Positions 32,013 to 39,720 of a stretch of 45,589 nt of DNA are shown here, piece after piece. The stretch is from Rheinheimera baltica DSM 14885 (GTDB lineage Bacteria; Pseudomonadota; Gammaproteobacteria; Enterobacterales; Alteromonadaceae): positions 13,738 through 59,326 of the forward strand of contig NZ_AUDG01000023.1 in the NCBI RefSeq assembly GCF_000425345.1, in the 5' to 3' direction. The translations under genes were made by a program, and so were the position numbers. A model generated the notes under the pieces. That model saw only the letters and a program-made list of their open reading frames with translations, made no database searches and was not told the DNA's origin. Every line of letters starts with the position of its first letter. Within the stretch, counting starts at the first letter, position 1.

Positions 32013-33255
32013 CTACCAAAATAACCGCTTATTTGCGGAACAACGCGCCCTGACCGACATTGCGACCGAATTTGGCACACCCTGTTACGTTTATTCCCGC
32101 GCGACCATAGAGCGCCATTATAAAGCATTTGCCAGTGCGGCAGCACAACACCCAAGCAGTTTGGTGTGCTATGCCGTTAAAGCCAACAGCAACCTGGCCA
32201 TTTTAAACCTGCTGGCAAAACTGGGCAGTGGCTTTGACATCGTATCGGGTGGCGAGTTGCGCCGCGTTATTGCCGCCGGCGGCGATGCGAAAAAAGTGGT
32301 GTTTTCTGGTGTGGCGAAAACCGAAGACGAAATGCGCTTTGCCTTGGGGCTGGGCATTAAATGCTTTAATGTAGAGTCCATTGCCGAGCTGGATCGCCTG
32401 CAACACGTTGCCAGCAAACTCAATATGCCAGCAGCAGTTTCTATAAGGGTTAATCCGGACATTGATGCCAAAACACATCCTTATATTTCTACCGGTTTAA
32501 AAGCGAATAAATTTGGCATCGACATCCTGCTGGCTCGAGATATTTACCGTAAGGCCGCCAGTTACAGCCATTTAAATGTGGTGGGTGTTGATTGTCATAT
32601 TGGTTCACAGCTCACAGAAACACAGCCTTTTTTAGAAGCACTGGAAAAGCTGCTTACGTTAATTGATCAGTTGGCCAGTGACGGTATAGTGCTTAAGCAC
32701 ATCGATATTGGTGGCGGCTTAGGCGTAACATACGATAAAGAAACGCCACCATCACCGGCCGACTACATCAGTAAAGTGGTTGAACGGCTTAAAAGTTACC
32801 CGCAACTTGAACTGATTATGGAGCCCGGCCGTGCCATTATGGCAAATGCTGGCGTGCTATTAACCAAGGTAGAGTTTTTAAAACCGGGGCAAGAAAAAAA
32901 CTTTGCTATTGTTGATGCCGCGATGAACGATTTAATCCGCCCAGCACTTTACAGTGCCTGGCAAGCCATCGTGCCGGTAGATATTAATGCCGCAGCACCC
33001 GCGGCAATATATGACATTGTTGGCCCAGTGTGCGAAACCGGTGATTTTCTGGGTAAAGATCGTGAACTGGCTATTGCACAAGGTGACTTACTTGCCGTGC
33101 GCTCTGCCGGAGCCTATGGCTTCACCATGAGCTCTAATTACAACAGCCGCCCACGCGCTGCCGAAATTCTGGTAGATGGTGGTAATGTGCATTTAATCCG
33201 CGCCCGCGAACAATGGCAGGATTTATGGCGTGGCGAACAAATCGTCACCGATTAA
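31990..33255 (+). CDS. lysA: diaminopimelate decarboxylase
   Basis: A 421-aa PLP enzyme (E. coli LysA is 420 aa) that makes L-lysine from meso-diaminopimelate. The PLP lysine is in CYAVKANSNLAI; GFDIVSGGEL, GVDCHIGSQL and HIDIGGGLGV bind phosphate and cofactor; EPGRAIMANAG and the CETGDFLG cysteine complete the dimer active site. ATG 31990 fits homologs, though the open frame begins earlier within lptM. dapF follows after 12 bases, so the two enzymes that use meso-diaminopimelate are expressed together. Confidence 0.95.
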   Translation: MNNVDHFSYQNNRLFAEQRALTDIATEFGTPCYVYSRATIERHYKAFASAAAQHPSSLVCYAVKANSNLAILNLLAKLGSGFDIVSGGELRRVIAAGGDAKKVVFSGVAKTEDEMRFALGLGIKCFNVESIAELDRLQHVASKLNMPAAVSIRVNPDIDAKTHPYISTGLKANKFGIDILLARDIYRKAASYSHLNVVGVDCHIGSQLTETQPFLEALEKLLTLIDQLASDGIVLKHIDIGGGLGVTYDKETPPSPADYISKVVERLKSYPQLELIMEPGRAIMANAGVLLTKVEFLKPGQEKNFAIVDAAMNDLIRPALYSAWQAIVPVDINAAAPAAIYDIVGPVCETGDFLGKDRELAIAQGDLLAVRSAGAYGFTMSSNYNSRPRAAEILVDGGNVHLIRAREQWQDLWRGEQIVTD

Positions 33256-33267
33256 GTAGGGGCGCAG

Positions 33268-34098
33268 ATGTTGTTACATTTTTCTAAAATGCATGGCTTG
33301 GGTAACGACTTTATGTTGGTCGATGCGGTAAGCCAAAATGTGTTTCTGACCAAAGAGCAGATCAAAGCCTTGGCTAATCGCCACACCGGCATTGGCTTTG
33401 ATCAACTGTTAATGGTGGAGCCACCGTACGATCCGGAATTAGATTTTCATTACCGTATTTTTAATGCCGACGGCTCTGAAGTTGAACAGTGTGGCAACGG
33501 AGCCCGCTGCTTTGCCAAGTTTGTCCGGGCTCGCGGTTTAACTAACAAGCATAAAATTGGTGTTAGCACCAAGTCTGGCAAGATTATGTTGTATGTTGAA
33601 GCCGATGGCCAGGTAACGGTTAACATGGGCGAGCCACAACTAGACCCAGCCAGAGTACCGTTTAAAGCGCAAAAACAGGAAGTTACCTATATTTTGCGTG
33701 CCAACGACCACACAATACTTTGCGGTGTTGTCTCTATGGGCAACCCACATGCGGTAGTCGAAGTGGACGATGTGGTAACCGCACCGGTGCAGATACAAGG
33801 TCCGCTGTTTGAACTGCATGAGCGCTTTCCGGAACGGGCCAATATTGGTTTTATGCAAGTGATAAACCCGGGGCACATTAAACTTCGGGTATGGGAGCGT
33901 GGAGCTGGAGAAACTCAGGCCTGTGGTACCGGCGCTTGTGCTGCGGTAGTGGTGGGACAATTACAAAAAAAACTACAGCAGCAGGTGCGGGTAGACTTAC
34001 CCGGCGGCAGCTTGCATATTCGCTGGAATGGCCCTGGCCAACCGCTGAAGATGACTGGCCCGGCTGAGCATGTTTATGATGGACAAATATTGCTATGA
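33268..34098 (+). CDS. dapF: diaminopimelate epimerase
   Basis: A 276-aa PLP-independent racemase that converts LL- to meso-diaminopimelate for lysine and peptidoglycan. The two catalytic cysteines are Cys75 ([10 protein letters not shown]) and Cys219 ([10 protein letters not shown]). [13 protein letters not shown] is the standard N-terminus. It overlaps the following DUF484 gene by 4 bases. Length equals the typical 274-276 aa. Confidence 0.97.
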   Translation: MLLHFSKMHGLGNDFMLVDAVSQNVFLTKEQIKALANRHTGIGFDQLLMVEPPYDPELDFHYRIFNADGSEVEQCGNGARCFAKFVRARGLTNKHKIGVSTKSGKIMLYVEADGQVTVNMGEPQLDPARVPFKAQKQEVTYILRANDHTILCGVVSMGNPHAVVEVDDVVTAPVQIQGPLFELHERFPERANIGFMQVINPGHIKLRVWERGAGETQACGTGACAAVVVGQLQKKLQQQVRVDLPGGSLHIRWNGPGQPLKMTGPAEHVYDGQILL

Positions 34099-34751
34099 CA
34101 GACAATGTAATTAAAGAAACCGACTTACTGGCCGCGCACGTGGTGTACGACTATTTGCAGGATCACCCGGAATTTTTTCAACAATATCCACAATTGTTGG
34201 CTAATTTACGGCTGCCGCACCAACAGCGTGGCAGTGTTTCACTGGTAGAGCGTCAGCTGGAACTGCAGCGGGAAAAAATACAAGCATTGGAAGATGACAT
34301 TACCCGCCTAATGTCAGTTGCCCGACAAAACGAGCAAATCTTTCTGGCATTTAACCAGTTGCAGGCACAACTTTATCAAACAACCACCTTGCAACAGGCA
34401 CAAGCTAACCTGCAACAATTTACGGCAGCCATGCCGCAAGTGCAGGCATGCCGATTAGTGCGTTTTAGTGACGAGCAAAGCACACATCCGTTTCAAATGT
34501 TGCTCACGCGGCGGTTAAATCAGCAGGGTGTTTACCTTGGCCGGTTAAACAAAGAAGAACAACAAGGCTTGTTTGGCGACAACATTCATTCTGTTGCTCT
34601 GGTGCTTATTGTTACGGCAGAACAACCGCAGGCCTTACTCGCCTTTGGCAGCGAACAAGATGACCATTTTCAGCCGTCTATGGATAAGCTGTTTATTAGT
34701 CACCTGGCGACCATTTTGTCGCAACTGTTACCCGGTTATGACGCAGCCTGA
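34095..34751 (+). CDS. DUF484 family protein (YigA-like)
   Basis: A 218-aa cytoplasmic protein of the DUF484 family, related to GAF domains. It opens with [40 protein letters not shown] and a coiled coil ([18 protein letters not shown]), then a GAF-like sheet. It is always found between dapF and xerC in this class of bacteria, yet its role is unknown. It overlaps dapF by 4 and xerC by 14 bases. Confidence 0.9.
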   Translation: MTDNVIKETDLLAAHVVYDYLQDHPEFFQQYPQLLANLRLPHQQRGSVSLVERQLELQREKIQALEDDITRLMSVARQNEQIFLAFNQLQAQLYQTTTLQQAQANLQQFTAAMPQVQACRLVRFSDEQSTHPFQMLLTRRLNQQGVYLGRLNKEEQQGLFGDNIHSVALVLIVTAEQPQALLAFGSEQDDHFQPSMDKLFISHLATILSQLLPGYDAA

Positions 34752-35676
34752 CACCACCCTATCGCCGCAGTGGCAACAGCCGCTGCAGGCGTTTCTTCGC
34801 TATTTACAGTATGAACGCGGCTACAGCAGTAAAACGCTGGACAGTTATCAGCGCCAGCTACAACAGGTCGCGTTAAGCCCTGCAGCAGCAGACTCGCATT
34901 GGTTAGTGCTTAGTGAAGCACAGTTAAAACAGCATGTTATTCAACTGCGTCGCAGTGGTGCCAAACCACGCACCATTGCCCTAAAAGTGGCAGCACTACG
35001 TAGCTTTTACCGCTTTATGCAGGCGCAAGGTTTGCGGGCCGATAACCCGGCACAATACTTGTCTGTGCCCAAGGCAGCACGCAGCTTGCCAAAAAATCTT
35101 GGTGTTGATCAACTTAACCACTTGCTGAGCTTTGACAGTCACGACGATATTCTGGCCTGTCGTGATAAAGCCATGCTGGAGCTGTTTTATTCTTCCGGTT
35201 TACGTTTAGAAGAACTGGTGAATGCCAACATTGATAATATCGACTGGCAGCAACAGCTTTTGCGTGTTACCGGCAAAGGCAGCAAGCAACGTATTGTGCC
35301 GGTGGGTAAAATAGCACTGACGGCAGTCAAGGCGTGGTTGGCACAACGCCCTGCGTTTACAGCGCAGCTACCAGAGGCAGATACTAAAGCGTTGTTTCTC
35401 AGCAAACAGCATAAACGTATTAGCGCCCGACACGTGCGTGAACGCGTGCAACTCTGGGCAAAACAGCAAGGGCTAAACCAGCATGTACACCCGCACATGC
35501 TTCGCCACTCGTTCGCCAGCCATATGCTGGAATCCAGCCAGGATTTACGCGCGGTGCAAGAATTGCTCGGCCACGCTAACTTAAGCACCACTCAAGTGTA
35601 TACCCATCTGGATTTCGCCCACTTAGCTAAGGTTTACGATAATGCTCATCCAAGGGCGAAAAAGAAGTCTGGCTAG
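34738..35676 (+). CDS. xerC: tyrosine recombinase XerC
   Basis: A 312-aa tyrosine recombinase that, with XerD, resolves chromosome dimers at dif. An N-terminal SAM-like core-binding domain (about 8-100: LQAFLRYLQYERGYSSKTL) precedes the catalytic domain with Arg156 (SGLRLEEL), Lys180 (TGKGSKQR), His253 and Arg256 (HPHMLRHSFA), His279 (LLGHANLSTTQ) and nucleophile Tyr288 (QVYTHLDF). ATG 34738 overlaps the DUF484 end; a longer open frame upstream is a shadow of that gene. The gene order to this point is as in E. coli, but yigB does not follow directly. Confidence 0.95.
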   Translation: MTQPDTTLSPQWQQPLQAFLRYLQYERGYSSKTLDSYQRQLQQVALSPAAADSHWLVLSEAQLKQHVIQLRRSGAKPRTIALKVAALRSFYRFMQAQGLRADNPAQYLSVPKAARSLPKNLGVDQLNHLLSFDSHDDILACRDKAMLELFYSSGLRLEELVNANIDNIDWQQQLLRVTGKGSKQRIVPVGKIALTAVKAWLAQRPAFTAQLPEADTKALFLSKQHKRISARHVRERVQLWAKQQGLNQHVHPHMLRHSFASHMLESSQDLRAVQELLGHANLSTTQVYTHLDFAHLAKVYDNAHPRAKKKSG

Positions 35677-35692
35677 TTAACGCAACTCGATA

Positions 35693-35793
35693 CAGAACCG
35701 TTATATCCTAAAGCAACCGTTGAAGCCCTGGACGGGCGGAAACGAGCCCCATGGATGGGTTGACGGCGTGTTGCTGTGGGTATAGCGGTTCTG
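35693..35793. repeat. 101-bp long imperfect palindrome
   Basis: The outer arms, beginning CAGAACCGTTATATCC at 35693 and mirrored by GGGTATAGCGGTTCTG ending at 35793, pair over about 24 positions with few mismatches. The inner part contains further inverted repeats (GCCC/GGGC and CCCAT/ATGGG). The element lies between xerC and the converging DoxX gene. Such full-length palindromes resemble REP/BIME or MITE-like dispersed repeats. Only this copy is visible in the window. Confidence 0.6.
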
Positions 35794-35815
35794 GTTACAC
35801 ATCCAATTTCAACAG

Positions 35816-35843
35816 CAATAAAAACGCCCGGCAGAACCGGGCG
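35816..35843 (-). terminator. intrinsic terminator of the DoxX gene
   Basis: Read on the minus strand, CGCCCGG and CCGGGCG (35825-35831, 35837-35843) form a stem with a five-base loop, followed by TTTTTATT. It lies 20 bases beyond the DoxX stop codon. Confidence 0.85.
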
Positions 35844-35862
35844 CTTGGTGTACTTTACTTTC

Positions 35863-36309
35863 TTAGTTAAAGCGTTTGGCCAGCAGGTTGTCCAGTGAGG
35901 CTTTACCAGCGCCACTAAATAGCAGGGACACACTAGCAGCTAACAGAGCTAAACCAAATTCGTAGCCGTTGTTGCTCATAAACAAGCCGTTTGGCAGGTG
36001 TACTGCCACTATCGCCACCACCATTGCGAGGCTAAGCGCAAGTGCCGCGGGACGGGTTAACAGGCCCAGCACCAGGGCGATACCACCGAAAAACTCTGCA
36101 GCACCGGCCAAAAATGCCATCACAATGCCCGGAGATAAACCTATGCTGTCCATCCAGCCTCCAGTGCCTTCGAGACCATAGCCACCAAACCAACCGAATA
36201 ACTTTTGTGCTCCATGAGCAGCAAAGATAATACCAACCGGAACTCTTAGCGCTAATGCAGCAATACCCGCATTTGATGTTAAAACTTTCTGAATCATTGA
36301 AGTAGCCAT
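35863..36309 (-). CDS. DoxX family membrane protein (YqjF-like)
   Basis: A 148-aa inner-membrane protein with four hydrophobic helices and the DoxX hallmarks: ALRVPVGIIFAAHGAQKLFG in helix 1, FLAGAAEFFGGIALVLGLLT in helix 2, and HLPNGLFMSNNGYEFGLALL near the end. DoxX proteins have been connected with thiosulfate:quinone reductase and with oxidative or electrophile stress; the E. coli member YqjF is induced by nitroaromatic compounds under the LysR regulator YhaJ. Its divergent neighbour here is a YhaJ-like regulator. ATG 36309 is preceded by AGGTGA. It is monocistronic with a strong terminator. Confidence 0.85.
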   Translation of the reverse strand: MATSMIQKVLTSNAGIAALALRVPVGIIFAAHGAQKLFGWFGGYGLEGTGGWMDSIGLSPGIVMAFLAGAAEFFGGIALVLGLLTRPAALALSLAMVVAIVAVHLPNGLFMSNNGYEFGLALLAASVSLLFSGAGKASLDNLLAKRFN

Positions 36310-36430
36310 AATATCACCTATCAAATTGTTTAAAGTTAAGTTTACTGCCTGTCGACAGCAGCCTTGTGTCGATGGAGTAACTATAACGAGATAATTCCAG
36401 CTGTAAAAACGCAATGTTTTGACTACACTA

Positions 36431-36445
36431 TTCAAAATATTTGAA
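36431..36445. promoter_or_regulatory. LysR-type operator candidate
   Basis: TTCAAAATATTTGAA is a 6+6 dyad around ATA and contains T-N11-A, the core of LysR-regulator boxes. It lies 21 bases upstream of the LysR-type gene and 121 bases upstream of the divergent DoxX gene, fitting autoregulation plus control of doxX. Confidence 0.5.
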
Positions 36446-36466
36446 TCAAGCCTGGGTGATACCAAC

Positions 36467-37378
36467 ATGCAAAATGTATTGAGCTTAGACGCACTGCGCG
36501 CATTAGACGCAATAGACCGTAAAGGCAGCTTTGCTGCTGCAGCTGAAGCGCTGTACAAGGTGCCGTCAGCACTAAGTTACACTATCGCCAAACTGGAATC
36601 TGACTTGGGTGTAGCATTGTTTGACCGTAGCAAGCAGCGTGCACAACTCACACCTGCCGGCCAATTATTACTTGATCAGGGCCGTACGCTATTGCATGCA
36701 GCAAATCAGCTACAAAATGCGGTAAAACAGCTTGATACCGGCTGGGAAACTGAGCTGGTTATCGCCAAAGACAGCATTGTGCCTAATGCCCCCGTGCTTG
36801 ATGTCATTAACCGATTTCTTCAACTGGGCAAAATTACCCAAGTAAATCTTAAAGAAGAAGTGATGGCAGGTGGCTGGGAAGCACTGCAAACTGGCCGCGC
36901 CGACATTGCTGTGGGTTTATCTGGCGACTTTGCCAAAGGGCAGTTTACCGTGCTACCACTAGGCGAGGTCGAGTTTGTGTTTGCGGTAGCTCCGCATCAT
37001 CAACTAGCCGCATTAGACCGGGTGGTAAGCCAGGAAGATGTACAGCAACATACGGCGATTATCGTCGCCGACTCAGCTATCGACGCAACCAAGCGCTCAT
37101 CTGGCTTGTTTGACACCCGCCAGCGTGTCACTGTAAGCAATATGCAGGCTAAAATAGATGCGCAAAAACAAGGCTTAGGTATTGGCTTTGTGCCGCGACA
37201 TTTGGTTGGCAATGAGCTTGCACGTGGTGAACTGATTGCCAAAGCGTGCAGTATACCCAGAGCGAATATCCAGTTATATCTGGCATGGCAAAAACAAAGC
37301 GAAGGCATGGCACTGAGCTGGTTTAGCCAACAACTCGCCGCAGTAGCATGGCAGCATGTTTTGCAGCTGTCACACTAA
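36467..37378 (+). CDS. LysR-type regulator, YhaJ-like
   Basis: A 303-aa transcription regulator. An N-terminal winged helix-turn-helix (about 1-65: LDALRALDAIDRKGSFAAAA, VPSALSYTIAKLESDLGVAL, FDRS) closely follows E. coli YhaJ in this part; the C-terminal effector-binding domain (about 90-300) is of the periplasmic-binding fold. YhaJ controls the DoxX gene yqjF in response to dinitrotoluene-like metabolites, and here the two genes are adjacent and divergent, which strengthens that link. ATG 36467 is used because the homologous N-terminus starts there. The effector is unknown. It is followed by yigB after 18 bases, so yigB may be cotranscribed. Confidence 0.82.
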   Translation: MQNVLSLDALRALDAIDRKGSFAAAAEALYKVPSALSYTIAKLESDLGVALFDRSKQRAQLTPAGQLLLDQGRTLLHAANQLQNAVKQLDTGWETELVIAKDSIVPNAPVLDVINRFLQLGKITQVNLKEEVMAGGWEALQTGRADIAVGLSGDFAKGQFTVLPLGEVEFVFAVAPHHQLAALDRVVSQEDVQQHTAIIVADSAIDATKRSSGLFDTRQRVTVSNMQAKIDAQKQGLGIGFVPRHLVGNELARGELIAKACSIPRANIQLYLAWQKQSEGMALSWFSQQLAAVAWQHVLQLSH

Positions 37379-37396
37379 TACTTATTAGGTAGCACT

Positions 37397-38095
37397 ATGC
37401 AGTTATTTAAAGGGTTAAGCCCCATAAAGGTATTATCTTTCGATTTAGACGATACGCTTTACGACAACAAGCCGGTCATCGCCGCGGCTGAACAGGTCAT
37501 GTTAAACGTATTGGCAAAGTATGCGCCGTGCACAGTGACGACAGATAGTGAGTTCTGGTGGCAGCAACGGCGTTTATTGGCAAAGGCCACACCTCAAATA
37601 CGCCATGATATTGGCCGTTGGCGATTACTTGGAGTAGAAGCCGGTTTAGTTGCATTGGGGCTGGCACAGTGTGAAGCCGGTGAAATTGCCGAGCTAGCCT
37701 ATGACGCCTTTCTTACCGAGCGCACCAGAATAAGTGTGCAACCTAAGATAAAGCAGTTACTTAGTGCACTAGCAAAACAATATCGGCTTATCGCCATTAC
37801 CAATGGCAATGCCTGTATCCAAAAGATGGGTATCGGTGAATTATTTGAATTCAGTTTACAAGCCGGGCCAGATGGCCGAATGAAGCCTTATGCCGACTTA
37901 TTTCTACTCGCCGCCGCACGACTAAAGGTTCCACCAGCGGAAATTTTGCATATTGGCGACAGTCACCGCGCCGATGTTCTGGGCGCGTTAAACGCTGGTT
38001 GTCAGACAGCCTGGTTGGATCATCATAACAGCCAGGTGCCTGTGTTGCCGCATATCAGAATTCAGCACATTAATGAACTTACTGCACTAATCTGA
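37397..38095 (+). CDS. yigB: HAD-family phosphatase YigB (FMN and riboflavin-precursor phosphatase)
   Basis: A 232-aa HAD-superfamily phosphatase similar in length to E. coli YigB (238 aa). The nucleophile Asp pair lies in SFDLDDTLYDNKP (Asp17/Asp19 region), motif II Thr in IAITNGNA, motif III Lys in GRMKPYADLF, and the last acidic pair in HIGDSHRADVLGA. YigB dephosphorylates the riboflavin intermediate 5-amino-6-(5-phosphoribitylamino)uracil and FMN. In enterobacteria it lies between xerC and uvrD; here it is separated from both by added genes. Confidence 0.88.
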   Translation: MQLFKGLSPIKVLSFDLDDTLYDNKPVIAAAEQVMLNVLAKYAPCTVTTDSEFWWQQRRLLAKATPQIRHDIGRWRLLGVEAGLVALGLAQCEAGEIAELAYDAFLTERTRISVQPKIKQLLSALAKQYRLIAITNGNACIQKMGIGELFEFSLQAGPDGRMKPYADLFLLAAARLKVPPAEILHIGDSHRADVLGALNAGCQTAWLDHHNSQVPVLPHIRIQHINELTALI

Positions 38096-38111
38096 TCACC
38101 GGCACTTTGCG

Positions 38112-39533
38112 CTACTGCGCGGCATCTTTTAACACTTGCCTGTATTGAATTGAGTAGTCTTCAGCATCCGCTGGATTTAGCCCTATGGAGTAGTGCGTTA
38201 ACAGTTTGGCCAGAAAGCTAGCATCAGAAAGTAATTGATTAAGGTTTTCAATTAACTGATGCGTTTCAACAGTGTTGTTGCAGGCAAGATATACCGGCGT
38301 CGTTTTGGCCGTTTCTTGCAATATAAAGCTACTAAAATCACTGGCATTAGCGACGTCATCCAGGCTAAATCTAAACATCACCGGGTATATCCACAGCCCG
38401 TCGACTCTGTTGCGCTGCAACAAGCTAACTGAGCTATCAAAACGCAATAGAGGTAAAAAATGGTGCTGCTGTTCAATGGCATTGGGTACCGAGACATCTT
38501 GCTTCAGCGCTTCTAGCGTTGCCAATCTTGTCATTGGTGCGTGCCTGGCGATGTTCTGAAACGACAACTCCGCCCCTGCCTCCAACAGCGCCGTCAAGGT
38601 GCCAACAAGGGGGTTTGTCTTTGCAACATAAAGCCTGGGTCCTAAGTAAACCTGAGTGGGTAGTGAAAAAATCAAATGATCACGATCAGCTCTTTTCCGA
38701 TAATTGACGATGCAAGCGGGTAGCGGTTGCTGCAATGTTGCTGCAGCATCCGCTGTCGATGTGACAACAGACGTTAGAAAAGACTGCGGTAATTGCTGCT
38801 GCAATAATGAAAAAAAACCTAAGTCTTCTGTAGTTTCCTGCAACAAGTATTTATCTGGATTAAAAGACTTTGCAATCAATTGAATTTTTACAGGCCTAGC
38901 AGACTCATCGAGAAGTTTAACTTCAGTATTAACACTACTTTGCGCCAGTTGCTCGATGCCATCCTTTAACCCATTGGTCTTCATTGCTAAACGAATATAC
39001 CGACCGGGATAAAGACTGCGCCGATATAACTGCGACTTAATGTCGTGTTGAAATACACCACTACTGACTTCGACAATAACGTCATATCGTTTTGCCTGAA
39101 GTAAAGACAGCACATTACTATCTACTGGAATGCGATCCACATCATTGTCAGCTAAAGTATAGGCTCTGGGCAGTTGTGCAATTTTGGCACCTGACAGCAA
39201 ATCCACATCTTGCAGAGACAATGCGATAAGTGATGGTACATAGCTCACAACAATCTGGCTGAATATCCAGGAGTTTAAAGATGGCCTTGTAGTCAAAAGC
39301 AAATCTGCTTCAGCAGAGTTTCCGCTAGTAACAATACGGATATCCGCATTACTAATCTCAGCAACGCGCTGTATCAGCTTAAGTTGCTCTTGAGTTGAAA
39401 TTTCGATGCCCGGCGTGTCAAACGCCAGTGTAAGCGTTGCCGCCTGTACTTGAGAGAAAACAATGAGCAGAGCCAAGAGTAACGTTCTAACCAATTTATC
39501 ACCTTGTTTTCTAACGTTGCCGAGAGATAGCAT
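38112..39533 (-). CDS. periplasmic-binding-protein-like protein of unknown function
   Basis: A 473-aa exported protein with a signal region (LLLALLIVFSQVQA) at about residues 18-31. The rest reads as two successive halves that both look like solute-binding lobes: about 32-225 (ADLLLTTRPSLNSW, AKRYDVIVEVSSGVF, YIRLAMKTNGLKDGIEQL) and about 230-460 (PACIVNYRKRADRDH, YVAKTNPLVGTL, VDGLWIYPVMF). It has no ABC partner nearby. The annotated ATG 39533 has a poor ribosome site; a TTG at 39494 with AAGGTG before it would start right at the signal peptide and may be the true start. It is convergent with yigB (16 bases between stops) and divergent from uvrD. I do not recognise a named family. Confidence 0.65.
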   Translation of the reverse strand: MLSLGNVRKQGDKLVRTLLLALLIVFSQVQAATLTLAFDTPGIEISTQEQLKLIQRVAEISNADIRIVTSGNSAEADLLLTTRPSLNSWIFSQIVVSYVPSLIALSLQDVDLLSGAKIAQLPRAYTLADNDVDRIPVDSNVLSLLQAKRYDVIVEVSSGVFQHDIKSQLYRRSLYPGRYIRLAMKTNGLKDGIEQLAQSSVNTEVKLLDESARPVKIQLIAKSFNPDKYLLQETTEDLGFFSLLQQQLPQSFLTSVVTSTADAAATLQQPLPACIVNYRKRADRDHLIFSLPTQVYLGPRLYVAKTNPLVGTLTALLEAGAELSFQNIARHAPMTRLATLEALKQDVSVPNAIEQQHHFLPLLRFDSSVSLLQRNRVDGLWIYPVMFRFSLDDVANASDFSSFILQETAKTTPVYLACNNTVETHQLIENLNQLLSDASFLAKLLTHYSIGLNPADAEDYSIQYRQVLKDAAQ

Positions 39534-39662
39534 GAGCTGTTTCTAATAGTAGCATCACGCTGGCTGTTATCCTTCCCGATTCTGTAAAAAGCTGCAATGT
39601 GATAAGTGCGGTACTGATTTTGAGAGTAACTGGTTATTTATCCACTAAATTTCCAGCTTAAC

Positions 39663-39690
39663 TTGGCGCCTCGCTTTTGCCTGCTATAAT
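39663..39690 (+). promoter_or_regulatory. predicted extended -10 promoter of uvrD
   Basis: TATAAT (39685-39690) is preceded by TG one base before it (extended -10), with TTGGCG (39663-39668) as a -35 at 16 bases. The uvrD ATG is 30 bases downstream of the -10. Confidence 0.6.
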
Positions 39691-39720
39691 GGCGACCATT
39701 GTTAATAGCGAGACGAACTA

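Noticed and set aside
36349-36358. CTGTCGACAG palindrome in the DoxX-LysR intergenic region
   Set aside because: It is a ten-base palindrome with no T-N11-A spacing or repeat partner; chance is a sufficient explanation.
39630-39645. Possible LexA (SOS) box upstream of uvrD
   Set aside because: CTGGTTATTTATCCAC matches CTGT-N8-ACAG at only 5 of 8 fixed positions, so I do not call it a LexA site.
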